A stretch of DNA of 64,000 bases, from contig NZ_JSVC01000002.1 of assembly GCF_000814475.1 (NCBI RefSeq), positions 186,001 to 250,000 of the forward strand. The letters run 5' to 3'. The notes under the pieces were generated by a model. It saw only the letters and a program-made list of their open reading frames with translations. It was not told the origin of the DNA and made no database searches. Origin of the DNA: Flavihumibacter solisilvae (GTDB lineage: Bacteria; Bacteroidota; Bacteroidia; Chitinophagales; Chitinophagaceae). Both the position numbers and the translations under genes were made by a program. Shown here in pieces: positions 44,359 to 53,924 of this stretch (the stretch's first letter is position 1; each line of letters starts with the position of its first letter).

Positions 44359-45402
44359 ATGAGAAGCTTAACCAGACTGTTAACCTATTCCTCTGTCTTA
44401 CTTATTATTCCTGCTGTCGTTTCTGCACAGGATCCCAATGTCAGTGGAATGAAAAGGGATTCGGAACGCGCCAGTTATGACGATACCACCTACAAATACA
44501 ACGCGAAAGGCTGGAGAAAAGGCGGTGTACTTTCCATCAATTTTGCACAGGGTAGCAGTGATAACTGGGCCGCAGGTGCTGAAAAATCTTCGTTCTCGCT
44601 TGCAGGTTATACAACGCTTTTTGCTAACAAGAAAAAGAACAGGTTCTTCTGGAACAATATGCTCGATCTCGGCTACGCAATGCAGCGTACCAGTTCACTG
44701 GGCACACGTAAAACCGACGACAAAATAGACTTCTATAGTAAAGCCGGCCATAACCTCACTGACAAATGGGCTCTTGCAGGCGTGTTTAACCTTCGTACAC
44801 AGTTCACTGACGGGTATGATTATGACTATTTAGGTAAAGACATCAAGCGGCGTATTTCCGGCTTGTTCGCGCCTGCCTATATCCTGGTTTCGCCGGGTGT
44901 TGAATGGAAACCTGCTTCATATTTCAGCATCTTCCTCTCGCCGATTTCGGCAAGATGGGTGGTGGTAAGCAATGATCCTTACAGCTACTATTATGAAGAT
45001 GGCATCATTCCCCTCCCGGATGGTGGACAGGAAACCCCGCTTGCCGCCCAGTATGGTGTTAACCCAAGAAGAAAAGTAACTTTTGAGGCTGGTGCATATC
45101 TGTCGGCCAACTTTATTAAGGAAGTGATGAAAAATGTCACCTATAAATCCAGGTTCGACCTTTTCTCCAGTTATGTTTCAAAAAGGGACCCGATTACAGA
45201 CGAAAAGGGAAGTGCCAAACCCCAGAATATCGATATCTTCTGGACCAACTCTGTAATCATGAAAGTGAATAAGTGGCTGAGTGTTACCTATAACTTTGAT
45301 CTTATATATGATGATGACGTCAGGCAGTTCGGACCGGATAAAGATGCAGCGCGTGTTCAGCTGAGGTCATTGCTTGGTGTTGGTTTTACGACGAAACTGT
45401 AA
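44359..45402 (+). CDS. DUF3078 outer-membrane-type protein
   Basis: A 347-residue exported protein. Signal peptide to about residue 23 (ends VVSAQ), then a beta-rich body with WRKGGVLSINFAQGSSDNWAAGA (split: WRKGGVLSINF and GSSDNWAAGAE), the start typical of DUF3078 proteins. Alternating strands and the C-terminal LLGVGFTTKL suggest an outer-membrane barrel. No molecular role is known for the family. It stands alone between mscL and scpA. Confidence 0.83.
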   Translation: MRSLTRLLTYSSVLLIIPAVVSAQDPNVSGMKRDSERASYDDTTYKYNAKGWRKGGVLSINFAQGSSDNWAAGAEKSSFSLAGYTTLFANKKKNRFFWNNMLDLGYAMQRTSSLGTRKTDDKIDFYSKAGHNLTDKWALAGVFNLRTQFTDGYDYDYLGKDIKRRISGLFAPAYILVSPGVEWKPASYFSIFLSPISARWVVVSNDPYSYYYEDGIIPLPDGGQETPLAAQYGVNPRRKVTFEAGAYLSANFIKEVMKNVTYKSRFDLFSSYVSKRDPITDEKGSAKPQNIDIFWTNSVIMKVNKWLSVTYNFDLIYDDDVRQFGPDKDAARVQLRSLLGVGFTTKL

Positions 45403-45421
45403 GCCATAGCATCGATATTTG

Positions 45422-45429
45422 TACCTTTG
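45422..45429 (+). promoter_or_regulatory. TAnnTTTG -7 element upstream of scpA
   Basis: TACCTTTG is an exact -7 match 64 bp before the scpA ATG at 45494. It lies inside an in-frame upstream extension, which argues for the downstream start. Confidence 0.55.
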
Positions 45430-45493
45430 TCATGTCCCGGTTTGGTTGTACTTTGACCACCGGGACATTATTTTATTTCATAAAAGAGTTTGT

Positions 45494-46285
45494 ATGGCGG
45501 CGTTCCAGGAATCTTACCAGATCAGGTTACCTCAGTTTGAAGGTCCATTCGACCTGTTGCTGTTCTTCATCGAACGCGATGAGCTGGATATCTATAACAT
45601 ACCGATTACCAGGATCATCAATGATTTCCTGGATTATATCCATAGCCAGGAAAAACTCAACATAGAACTTTCAAGTGAATTCATCCTGTTCATTTCCACA
45701 TTGATGCGGATTAAAGCCAGGCTGCTGCTTCCAAGGAAGGAAATGGATGCCCAGGGCAATGAAATTGATCCCCGCCAGGAACTTATCGATAAAATCCTCG
45801 AATACAAGAAATACAAGCAGGCGTCTGCCGAACTTGCCGAAATGGAAGCAGTTCGTATGCTGATGGTAAAAAGAGGCAATATTACCCGCGAATTGGGTTC
45901 AATTGGAGAGGAATCTTCCGAGGGAACAGAAATTCAGCAGATCACACTTTTCAAACTGATGAAGTCTTTTGAAAAGGTAATGCAGAAAGTGTACGAACGG
46001 AATAACAAGCCTGTTCACACCGTGGTGCAATACAATTACACCATGGAAAGAAGCCGGGAAAATGTGCTTGACCTTTGCCGCAGGCAGAAGACACTTTCGT
46101 TTGAAAAACTGTTTGAACATTGCGAGAACCGGATCCATGCGATCTTTTCATTTCTGAGCATGCTGGAGTTGGTGCAACAGAAATATATGCGGATCATGAC
46201 CGGCGAAGGACGCAATAACTTTATAGTAGAATGGAATGATGAGAGGCAGGAAGATGCGGTGGATTTCCTTTTTCCCGCGACCTGA
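45494..46285 (+). CDS. scpA: Segregation and condensation protein A
   Basis: A 263-residue kleisin that bridges the two heads of SMC to compact and segregate chromosomes. The N-terminal signature is FEGPFDLLLFFIERDELDIYNIPI, here given in parts (FEGPFDLLLFFI, DELDIYNIPI), followed by FLDYIHS and STLMRIKARLLLP. A winged-helix end (FSFLSMLELVQQKYMRI) binds SMC. The frame extends 25 codons upstream, but the conserved start is MAAFQESYQIRLPQ. scpB is not adjacent. Confidence 0.94.
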   Translation: MAAFQESYQIRLPQFEGPFDLLLFFIERDELDIYNIPITRIINDFLDYIHSQEKLNIELSSEFILFISTLMRIKARLLLPRKEMDAQGNEIDPRQELIDKILEYKKYKQASAELAEMEAVRMLMVKRGNITRELGSIGEESSEGTEIQQITLFKLMKSFEKVMQKVYERNNKPVHTVVQYNYTMERSRENVLDLCRRQKTLSFEKLFEHCENRIHAIFSFLSMLELVQQKYMRIMTGEGRNNFIVEWNDERQEDAVDFLFPAT

Positions 46286-46289
46286 GGAT

Positions 46290-46913
46290 TCACTCAAATA
46301 TCTGTAGTAACACCGGGCGCGTACTTGACTTTAAAAGGCTGTCGAGACGACGAAACATCGGGTGCGAAACTGTAGGGCAGCCATCGCTCTGGCAAAGCTG
46401 GTAAGGATGAATTTCCCTGTCGGGAATGCACTCGAAAGCATGAAGTACAACATATCTTTCATACGCATTGCTGTTGCTGTTTTCAAGTCCGTGTAACCGG
46501 TAAGCCCGCCCGAATTTTCCAATATAAGACTGGCCAATCATATATTTTCCCAGTGAGCTGCATTTACTGCCTTTGCCATTTGAGAACTTCCTTCCCGTAA
46601 GAAATGCCTCACCGCAGCATCCATGTGAAGTTAGTCCCGCTGCCCTGATGCTGTCTTTCCTCAGATCATAAATAAAGAACCTGTTTTTCCCGGAAGGAAG
46701 GCTCATGTCTACCATGAAGCAATAGTAGGAATTGTAATTGTACCTGCTGGTGTAGGAGAGAAGGTCTGCGGACTGCCTTTTCAGTCTATCAAAGGTAGCG
46801 GCAGAAACTGTATGTTCAGGTTCGCCTCCCGCAGGCGCAAAGTGAACCGCCAGTGCCGCCGGAATCAGCACCAGGCAAATAATCAGCAGGGTAAGACCTT
46901 TTATCACTTTCAT
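46290..46913 (-). CDS. YkuD-like murein L,D-transpeptidase family protein
   Basis: A 207-residue exported protein with an N-terminal signal/anchor (residues 4-23). The YkuD_2-type catalytic site is Cys179 in SDGCPTVSHP, with His158 in VLHAFE and His141 in RLHGLE nearby. It would act on peptidoglycan stem peptides in the periplasm. Unusual Cys content (HGCCGEAF, SKCSS) is shared by this subfamily. It ends 5 bp from the convergent scpA stop. Confidence 0.87.
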   Translation of the reverse strand: MKVIKGLTLLIICLVLIPAALAVHFAPAGGEPEHTVSAATFDRLKRQSADLLSYTSRYNYNSYYCFMVDMSLPSGKNRFFIYDLRKDSIRAAGLTSHGCCGEAFLTGRKFSNGKGSKCSSLGKYMIGQSYIGKFGRAYRLHGLENSNSNAYERYVVLHAFECIPDREIHPYQLCQSDGCPTVSHPMFRRLDSLLKSSTRPVLLQIFE

Positions 46914-47019
46914 ATTGTGGACTGCATAACGCGCATCACGCTGCTCTTTTCTTAACGATAAACCTGCCTGAATTATTTTGGTCTGTATTGCAGTGAAAAA
47001 GTTAAAACCACAGGTCCCG

Positions 47020-48948
47020 TTATTGGTGCAAGGATACGCTTACTTTTTCTTTCATCATCTCTTTCAAAACATCTGCAATGGCATTCGCATCAAAGCCACA
47101 TTCCCTGTGCAATTCTTTTAACGTACCGTGCTCCACAATGCGGTCAGGAATTCCGAGGATCCGGACCTGCGCCTGGTAATTGTGTGCACTCATGAATTCG
47201 AGGACGGCAGATCCGAAACCACCGGTAATCGTTCCGTCTTCAACCGTAATGATCTTCCTGTAACGCTTGAAAATTTCGTGAAGCATAGCTTCATCAAGTG
47301 GTTTTACAAAGCGCATATCGTAGTGGCCTGCATTGATCCCGTATTGTCTTACCTCGCGGATGGCCGAAGCAGCAAAATTTCCCGGGTGGCCCAAAGACAA
47401 CACGGCTATTTCTTCTCCTTCCTTCAACCTGCGCCCGGTTCCAACAGTGATTGCCTTCATTTCAGTCTTCCATTCGGGCATAACTCCTTCACCACGCGGA
47501 TACCGGATGACAAAAGGGTGTTCCGTTTCGTCGAGCTGGGCTGTATACATCAGGTTCCGCAACTCGCTTTCATTCATTGGTGCGCTCACGACCAGGTTAG
47601 GTATACAGCGCATGTAGGCGATATCATATGCTCCGTGGTGCGTGGGCCCGTCTTCTCCTACGAGTCCTGCGCGGTCAAGGCAAAAAACAACCGGCAGCTT
47701 CTGGATCGCCACATCATGTACAACCTGGTCGTATGCCCTTTGCATGAATGATGAGTAGATATTACAGAAAACCTTCATTCCCTGTGTGGCGAGACCGGCG
47801 CTGACCGTTACGGCGTGCTGTTCGCAAATACCGACATCAATTGCCCGTTGCGGCATTTTGTCCATCATGATCTTCAGCGAAGAACCTGAAGGCATGGCCG
47901 GTGTAATGCCGAAGATCCGGTCATTTTTTTCCGCCAGTTCCAGGATAGTATGTCCAAATACGTCCTGGTATTTCGGAGGCTGGGGGGTATCGAAGCTTTT
48001 TTTATAGATCTCACCTGTGATCTTATCAAATAGTCCGGGTGCATGCCACTTGGTCTGGTCTTTTTCGGCAAGTGCATAACCTTTTCCCTTAACAGTGATC
48101 ACGTGAAGGATCTTGGGTCCGGGAATATTTTTCAGGTCACTTAATGTGTCCACCAGCTTGGTGATGTTGTGTCCATCGATCGGGCCAAAATACCTCAGAT
48201 TCAAGGCTTCGAAGAGGTTGCTGCTCTTGCTGACCATCCCTTTTATGGAATGTTCCAGCTTACTGGCCATTTCCCGCGTAAAGTTTTTGCCTACCGGCAG
48301 TTTTCCGAGTGCCTTCCAGACATCGTCCTTAAGCTTGTTGTATGCCGGGGATGTTGTGATATCGGTAAGGTATTCCTTAAGCGCACCGACATTCGGGTCA
48401 ATGCTCATGCAGTTATCATTCAGGATGATGAGCACATCTGCATCGGTTACACCTGCATGATTCATCGCTTCGAAAGCCATTCCCGCGGTCATGGAGCCGT
48501 CACCTATTACCGCAACCGATTTCCGGTCCTCACCCTTATATTTCGCCGCCATGGCCATGCCAAGTGCAGCGGAAATGGAAGTGCTGGAATGACCGACGCC
48601 AAATGTATCGTATTCACTTTCAGACCTTTTGGGGAATCCACTCAGTCCGCCATACTTTCGGTTTGTAGCAAAATTATCCATCCTGCCGGTGAGGATCTTG
48701 TGCCCGTAAGCCTGGTGGCCTACATCCCATACAAGCTGGTCATACGGTGTATTATACACGTAATGGAGTGCAGTGGTAAGTTCTACCACGCCAAGGCTGG
48801 CAGCAAAATGTCCGCCGTGGACGCTCACCACGTCGATAATATACTGTCGTAATTCATCGCAGAGCTGGTGAAGCTGCTCTTTGCCCAGTTTTTTCAGGTC
48901 TGCGGGAGAACCTATGCCTTGTAATAGCTGACCCTGTTTAATTTCCAT
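47020..48948 (-). CDS. dxs: 1-deoxy-D-xylulose-5-phosphate synthase
   Basis: A 642-residue TPP enzyme condensing pyruvate and glyceraldehyde-3-phosphate, first step of the MEP isoprenoid route. GGHFAASLGVVELTTALH near residue 45, the TPP motif GDGSMTAGMAFEAMNHAG...NDN, and the transketolase-like pyrimidine domain with DRAGLVGEDGPTHHGAYD are complete. I start at MEIKQGQLL; the frame continues 7 codons upstream over the -7 element. Its product feeds menaquinone and the GGGP synthase substrate. Confidence 0.96.
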   Translation of the reverse strand: MEIKQGQLLQGIGSPADLKKLGKEQLHQLCDELRQYIIDVVSVHGGHFAASLGVVELTTALHYVYNTPYDQLVWDVGHQAYGHKILTGRMDNFATNRKYGGLSGFPKRSESEYDTFGVGHSSTSISAALGMAMAAKYKGEDRKSVAVIGDGSMTAGMAFEAMNHAGVTDADVLIILNDNCMSIDPNVGALKEYLTDITTSPAYNKLKDDVWKALGKLPVGKNFTREMASKLEHSIKGMVSKSSNLFEALNLRYFGPIDGHNITKLVDTLSDLKNIPGPKILHVITVKGKGYALAEKDQTKWHAPGLFDKITGEIYKKSFDTPQPPKYQDVFGHTILELAEKNDRIFGITPAMPSGSSLKIMMDKMPQRAIDVGICEQHAVTVSAGLATQGMKVFCNIYSSFMQRAYDQVVHDVAIQKLPVVFCLDRAGLVGEDGPTHHGAYDIAYMRCIPNLVVSAPMNESELRNLMYTAQLDETEHPFVIRYPRGEGVMPEWKTEMKAITVGTGRRLKEGEEIAVLSLGHPGNFAASAIREVRQYGINAGHYDMRFVKPLDEAMLHEIFKRYRKIITVEDGTITGGFGSAVLEFMSAHNYQAQVRILGIPDRIVEHGTLKELHRECGFDANAIADVLKEMMKEKVSVSLHQ

Positions 48949-48966
48949 TCGGTTGCCGATAATGCC

Positions 48967-48974
48967 CAAAGATA
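48967..48974 (-). promoter_or_regulatory. TAnnTTTG -7 element upstream of dxs
   Basis: On the minus strand TATCTTTG is an exact -7 match, 18 bp before the ATG at 48948. It overlaps the alternative upstream start, supporting 48948. Confidence 0.6.
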
Positions 48975-49072
48975 CGTATTTGGAAGCATGCCGACCATCC
49001 TACCCACTTCCCCCTAAATACCCCCTATTGGCCATTAATACAATTCAGTATATTAGTGCCCGACCAAACAGC

Positions 49073-49080
49073 TAGATTTG
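49073..49080 (+). promoter_or_regulatory. TAnnTTTG -7 element next to the LytS-like kinase start
   Basis: TAGATTTG ends only 4 bp before the ATG at 49085. If used, the transcript would be leaderless or nearly so. Confidence 0.4.
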
Positions 49081-49084
49081 TCTC

Positions 49085-50146
49085 ATGCTCCCACGTGGTT
49101 ATAAATATTATTGGCTCTGCCAGGTCCTGGGTTGGACCTTCGTTACCCTGTCCATGCTTTTTTTCGCGTACACTTTTTCGCCCTCGAAAATAGATTCGCG
49201 GTTCTTTGTCAGGCTTTTCCTGATCTTCAGCGCCGGGATCTTCAGTACGCATATCCTTCGGGCGTATATCCGGAAAAGTGAATGGCTGCTGCTGCCGGTG
49301 GAGAAGGTAATTCCACGCATGGTCATTGCAATTATTGTTACCAGCCTGGCCTGTAGCCTGTTATATATGGGACTGGTGAGCTTCCTCAACGTCCAGTCAG
49401 AGGTTCCCAGGAAAATCGAGTTTTCAACGAAATTGCTCGCTTCCACCCTTGATATCGGACTGTTCATCATACCATGGACCCTGATCTATTACATTTACCA
49501 TTATGTAGCGAAAAGCAGGAAACAGGAAGTGGATACGTTAAAACTGGAGGCACTGGTAAAGGAGCTCGAACTCAAGACGATCAAAGCGCATATCAACCCT
49601 CATTTCATCTTCAATGCACTAAACAGCATCAGGGCTTTGATCGATGAAAATCCTGAACGGGCCCGGACCGCTATAACTGAACTCAGCAATATTCTCAGGA
49701 GCAGCATGCAGTCTGAAAAATCAGAGACCGTTCCGCTCGAGAAAGAACTGAACATCGTAAGGGATTATCTCGCGCTGGAGCATATCCGATTTGAAGACAG
49801 GCTCCAGGTTGAATATGATGTGGATGAAGATACCCTTGATCAGCCCGTTCCGCCCATGATGCTGCAGACCCTTGTAGAGAACGCTATCAAGCACGGCATT
49901 GGAAAACAAATGCGCGGTGGGGTGGTGAGGATTATCTCCGACTTCAAGGAGGACTACCACGAGCTAATGGTCCAGAATACCGGCCACCTGAATGGCGGTG
50001 CTTTCAATGGAGATGGATTTGGCATCAGCAGTACCCGTAACAGGTTGCAATTGCTGTTCGGAAATAAAGCTGACTTCAGTATCCGCGAATCAAACGGGAA
50101 CCTGGTTGAAGCATGTGTCAAGATACCTGTTTCCATTTCAGCATAA
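49085..50146 (+). CDS. LytS/YehU-type sensor histidine kinase
   Basis: A 353-residue membrane kinase with four helices (about 10-30, 42-60, 78-100, 118-142), a short coiled coil, and the His_kinase domain: phospho-acceptor His173 in AHINPHFIFNALNSIRAL, then an ATPase domain with MLQTLVENAIKHGI and FGISSTRNRLQLLFG. No extracellular sensor domain is visible, so the signal is probably sensed in the membrane. The LytTR regulator gene starts 10 bp downstream, giving a standard two-component pair. Confidence 0.93.
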   Translation: MLPRGYKYYWLCQVLGWTFVTLSMLFFAYTFSPSKIDSRFFVRLFLIFSAGIFSTHILRAYIRKSEWLLLPVEKVIPRMVIAIIVTSLACSLLYMGLVSFLNVQSEVPRKIEFSTKLLASTLDIGLFIIPWTLIYYIYHYVAKSRKQEVDTLKLEALVKELELKTIKAHINPHFIFNALNSIRALIDENPERARTAITELSNILRSSMQSEKSETVPLEKELNIVRDYLALEHIRFEDRLQVEYDVDEDTLDQPVPPMMLQTLVENAIKHGIGKQMRGGVVRIISDFKEDYHELMVQNTGHLNGGAFNGDGFGISSTRNRLQLLFGNKADFSIRESNGNLVEACVKIPVSISA

Positions 50147-50156
50147 ACTAACACAT

Positions 50157-50888
50157 ATGATAAAGGCTGTACTGATCGATGATGAACGCCTCGCACGTAC
50201 CGAATTGAAAAAATTACTGATGGATTTCCCGGAAATTGAAGTAGTAGGTGAGGCCGCGAACGCAACTGAAGGAATTGAATCCATCGAGAATCTGCAACCT
50301 GACCTTGTTTTCCTTGATATCCAGATGCCTGGCAAAACAGGTTTTGACATGCTTAGTGAACTTGAAAAAGCACCTCACGTCATTTTTACAACCGCCTACG
50401 ATGAATATGCGCTCAAGGCATTTGAAGTGAATGCACTTGACTACCTTCTGAAACCAGTTGAACCAAAAAGACTTGCAGACGCAATTCACAAATTGCATAT
50501 CGCAGAAGAGAAGGAAGCGATGTCACCGGCAATCGGGACAAACCGCAGCCTGCTGAGTGAAAACGACCAGGTATTTGTGAAGGATGGAGAACGTTGCTGG
50601 TTCGTTCGCCTCAGCGATATCAGGCTGTTCGAAAGCGTAGGAAACTATGCAAAAGTATTCTTCGGCGCCAATAAGCCGCTTATACTAAAGTCATTGAATG
50701 CACTCGAAGAAAGACTTGATGAAAAAGTATTCTTCCGTGCCAACAGGAAGCATATCGTCAACCTTCGACTGATAGAAAAAATTGAACCGTACTTCAATGG
50801 CGGCCTGCTGCTCGAACTGAAAGGAGGAGAAAAAATCGAGGTAAGCAGAAGGCAAACGGTGAAGTTCAAAGAAATGATGAGCCTCTAA
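50157..50888 (+). CDS. LytTR-family response regulator
   Basis: A 243-residue regulator. The receiver domain (1-120) has the acidic pair Asp8/Asp9, phosphorylation site Asp54 in VFLDIQMPGKTGFD and the Lys in LLKPVEPK. The LytTR DNA-binding domain (about 140-243) has FVRLSDIRLFESVGNYAKVF and FFRANRKHIVNLRLIEKIEP. The frame runs 55 codons further upstream into the kinase gene, but MIKAVLIDDERLAR is the true start by homology. Targets unknown; the two M28 peptidases follow 11 bp later and could be in the same transcript. Confidence 0.94.
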   Translation: MIKAVLIDDERLARTELKKLLMDFPEIEVVGEAANATEGIESIENLQPDLVFLDIQMPGKTGFDMLSELEKAPHVIFTTAYDEYALKAFEVNALDYLLKPVEPKRLADAIHKLHIAEEKEAMSPAIGTNRSLLSENDQVFVKDGERCWFVRLSDIRLFESVGNYAKVFFGANKPLILKSLNALEERLDEKVFFRANRKHIVNLRLIEKIEPYFNGGLLLELKGGEKIEVSRRQTVKFKEMMSL

Positions 50889-50899
50889 TCCCCACATTA

Positions 50900-52183
50900 A
50901 TGAAAAGAACTATTCTGCTTTTCGCAGCAACTACAGCCGCATGTATTTCCTATGCCCAGAATCAAAAGGTTAATATCGATATCAATGATGTAATCAGGAT
51001 AGAAAAAACCCTGTCGTCTGATGACATGCAGGGCCGTAAAGTATTTACTCCTGCCATCGATAAAGCTGCCCGCTTCATAGCTTCAGAGTTTGAGAAGGCA
51101 GGTTTGCAAAAGCCGGAAGGCGGAAACGGGTACCTGCAGGAATTTTCGGTTATCCGTCCTCGTTTTATCGAAGCTGCAGCCACTTTTGATGGCCAGCCGG
51201 TTGAACTGAAAAACCTAATAGTAGTTACAACAAGCGAAGCCTTTTCCATAGACCAGGCATCCGGCTATGAGATTGTAACAATTGACCCGAAAACACAGCT
51301 GTTTTCTGAAGCGCATAAACATATCATTTCAGGTAAAAACCGCCTTGTGCTGGTTGATACGTCATTTGCAGCGAATTTTCAGCGCCTGACTTACTTCAAG
51401 CGCCAGATGATGGAAACCGGAAACAGTACCGTTTTTGTTCTTGGGAATAAGGCACCCTCCACATTTACTGTCACCGCCAAACATGAGATTTCCAAAGCTC
51501 CTTTAAGCAATGTGGTTGGCATACTGCCAGGGCGTTCAAAGAAAGATGAATATGTAATTTTTTCCGGGCACTATGATCATCTCGGTATTGGTAAACCGCT
51601 GAATGGCGATAGCATTTATAATGGTGCGAATGACGATGCTGCCGGCACTACTGCAGTCATTATGCTTGCAAAATATTTCAGTCAGCTGAAAGACAACGAA
51701 CGTACGATCATCTTTGCTGCTTTCACAGCTGAGGAATCAGGCGGTTACGGTTCACAATATTTTTCAAGGCAATTCGATCCGGCGAAAGTGATGGCAATGT
51801 TCAATATAGAAATGATTGGAACAGAAAGTAAATGGGGTAAGAACTCTGCTTACATCACAGGCTTTGAGAAATCTGACATGGGAAAGATCATGGAGCAGAA
51901 CCTGAAAGGCACAGGCTTCCAGTTTCATCCGGATCCCTATCCTGATCAGCAATTGTTCTATCGTTCAGACAATGCTACTCTTGCGCGCCTCGGTGTGCCT
52001 GCGCATACCATCAGCACATCAAAAATGGACAGTGAGAAATTTTACCATACTGCGGATGATGAATTCGAAACGCTTGATATGACCAACATGACAGAAATTA
52101 TCAGGGCTATAGCACTCAGCTCAAGGTCAATAGTGAAGGGGACTGATACCCCATCGCGCGTCAATACAAGCGAATTACGTTAA
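50900..52183 (+). CDS. M28-family zinc aminopeptidase (first of two)
   Basis: A 427-residue exported metallopeptidase. Signal peptide at residues 1-20 (ends SYAQN). Zinc ligands lie in FSGHYDHLGIG, NGANDDAAGT, the catalytic EE of FTAEESGGYGS, NIEMIG and the late AHTIST. An apical domain (about 100-220) precedes the catalytic core. The last base is shared with the ATG of the next M28 gene (TAATG), so both are co-translated. Probably an outer-membrane or periplasmic aminopeptidase. Confidence 0.92.
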   Translation: MKRTILLFAATTAACISYAQNQKVNIDINDVIRIEKTLSSDDMQGRKVFTPAIDKAARFIASEFEKAGLQKPEGGNGYLQEFSVIRPRFIEAAATFDGQPVELKNLIVVTTSEAFSIDQASGYEIVTIDPKTQLFSEAHKHIISGKNRLVLVDTSFAANFQRLTYFKRQMMETGNSTVFVLGNKAPSTFTVTAKHEISKAPLSNVVGILPGRSKKDEYVIFSGHYDHLGIGKPLNGDSIYNGANDDAAGTTAVIMLAKYFSQLKDNERTIIFAAFTAEESGGYGSQYFSRQFDPAKVMAMFNIEMIGTESKWGKNSAYITGFEKSDMGKIMEQNLKGTGFQFHPDPYPDQQLFYRSDNATLARLGVPAHTISTSKMDSEKFYHTADDEFETLDMTNMTEIIRAIALSSRSIVKGTDTPSRVNTSELR

Positions 52184-53112
52184 TGCGTTTACTGCTTACC
52201 GCCGTACTCCTGTTCTGCCTTCAGGTAGCAATGTCGCAGCAACTTAATGTGCCCGTTCAGGAAGATGAACTCCGTCAATTAGTTTCGTTCCTGGCCAGCG
52301 ACAGTATGAAAGGCCGGCGTGCAGGGAGTGACGAGAACAGGAAGGCAACCGCATTTATCAGCTCTTACTTCCAACAACTCGGATTACTCCCGGCAGCCAA
52401 CGATTCCTTTGAACAAAAATTTTATCCTGATTCCGCTGATTCCCTCAATACGCTCAGCAACGTAATTGCACTGTTGCCGGGCCGTTCGAAGCCGGATGAG
52501 ATCATTGTGTTCTCTGCCCATTTTGATCATCTGGGAACTGACAGGAAATTGAAGAGAGACAGCATCTTCAACGGTGCAAACGATAATGCTTCCGGCACCG
52601 CTGTTTTGATGGCAATGGCCCGGTATTATGCCGGCTGGCGCGGGAATGAACGCAGCATCTTGTTTTGTGCCTTCAACGGGGAAGAAAAAGGCTTACTGGG
52701 CTCGGCAGCTTTTACAGAAAATATAGATCCGGCAAAATATGTTGCCGGAATAAACCTGGAAATGCTTGGCGTGCCCCAGATCGGCAGGAAGAAACTGATT
52801 ATGACCGGCATTGGTAAATCGGATATGGTGAAAATCATAGGCAAACCAATGAAAGACTCGGGTATTAAGCTGAGGGGCGACAGGGAAGACAATCTTTTTG
52901 CCCGCTCAGATAATTTTTCTTTTGCAGCTCTTGGCGTACCTGCCCATACCTTTCTTTCCAGTGACGATGGAGAAAGATGCTACCATAAACCCTGCGATGA
53001 ACCCGGCCGGATCGATTTCACGAATATGGCTTTGCTGGCAAATGGCATAATTGCCTCCGTAAGTGAGATCATTTCTGGTGCGAAAACACCATCCAGGATC
53101 ATTTTAAGGTAA
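52183..53112 (+). CDS. M28-family zinc aminopeptidase (second of two)
   Basis: A 309-residue paralogue of the preceding gene with a signal peptide (ends AMSQQ) and the same ligand set: FSAHFDHLGTD, NGANDNASGT, FNGEEKGLLGS, NLEMLG and AHTFLS. It is about 120 residues shorter because it lacks the apical domain. LPGRSKPDEIIVFSAHFDHL mirrors LPGRSKKDEYVIFSGHYDHL upstream, consistent with tandem duplication. Its 3' end overlaps the convergent GGGP synthase gene by 9 bp. Confidence 0.92.
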   Translation: MRLLLTAVLLFCLQVAMSQQLNVPVQEDELRQLVSFLASDSMKGRRAGSDENRKATAFISSYFQQLGLLPAANDSFEQKFYPDSADSLNTLSNVIALLPGRSKPDEIIVFSAHFDHLGTDRKLKRDSIFNGANDNASGTAVLMAMARYYAGWRGNERSILFCAFNGEEKGLLGSAAFTENIDPAKYVAGINLEMLGVPQIGRKKLIMTGIGKSDMVKIIGKPMKDSGIKLRGDREDNLFARSDNFSFAALGVPAHTFLSSDDGERCYHKPCDEPGRIDFTNMALLANGIIASVSEIISGAKTPSRIILR

Positions 53113-53865
53113 GGTGGAGTAACTTCCGGAATGGACGGCTGCACTCATTTCACTCATCAGGGAAAGGTTCTTTTCCAATGCATTTCCCACAACTATAATA
53201 TCAGCACCAGCCTTACAGTTTCTGTAAGCTTTTTCGGGATCCGTTATGCCACCACCCACAATAAGCGGAACGGTAATCTGCGCAGCAACAGCGGCGATCA
53301 TCTGTTCCGGAATTGGTTTTCTTGCGCCGCTGCCCGCGTCCATGTAAATAAGCTTCATCCCGAGCATTTCCCCCGCAAGCGCAGTGCAGAGTGCTATTTC
53401 ATTTTTATCTGCCGGTATTGGCGAAGCATTGCTAATGTAGGATACTGTTGTGGGCGCGCCCCCGTCTATTACCATATAACCCGTACTCATGATCTCCAGG
53501 CCGCTCTGCCTCACGAAGGGAGCACTGATTACGTGCTGACCGATCAGGAGCTCCGGATTTCTGCCGGAAATCAGCGAAAGGTAAAGTAGTGCCTGGGCAT
53601 GTCTGGAGATCTGCGATGGACTGCCCGGAAACAGGATTACCGGGATGTCACATTGTTCCCTGATAGCCAGAATGCATTCATCCAGGTGATTTGATATGAC
53701 CAGGCTTCCGCCCACCAGGAAATAATCCACCCTGGAATCGATGGCATGCCGGACAAGTGATTCCAGCTGATCGGGTTGAACCTTATCTGGATCAACCAAT
53801 ACGGCGAACGATTTCTGACCTGTCTTTTTCTTTTCCTGGATTTGAGTATAGATGCCTTGCTGCAT
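53104..53865 (-). CDS. Geranylgeranylglyceryl phosphate synthase (PcrB/GGGPS family)
   Basis: A 253-residue TIM-barrel prenyltransferase. Landmarks are FAVLVDPDKV, YFLVGGSLV, ILFPGSPSQIS, IYMDAGSGARKPI and PLIVGGGITDPEKA with GADIIVVGNALE. The family joins glycerol-1-phosphate to a polyprenyl diphosphate; archaea use it for membrane lipids and group II members occur in Bacteroidota. The role here in the cell is unclear. Convergent with the M28 gene. Confidence 0.88.
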   Translation of the reverse strand: MQQGIYTQIQEKKKTGQKSFAVLVDPDKVQPDQLESLVRHAIDSRVDYFLVGGSLVISNHLDECILAIREQCDIPVILFPGSPSQISRHAQALLYLSLISGRNPELLIGQHVISAPFVRQSGLEIMSTGYMVIDGGAPTTVSYISNASPIPADKNEIALCTALAGEMLGMKLIYMDAGSGARKPIPEQMIAAVAAQITVPLIVGGGITDPEKAYRNCKAGADIIVVGNALEKNLSLMSEMSAAVHSGSYSTLP

Positions 53866-53924
53866 TCAAAAGGTAATGGCTGGTCACAAAAATGCAAAAA
53901 AATGCTGGTATGGCACAATCGACC

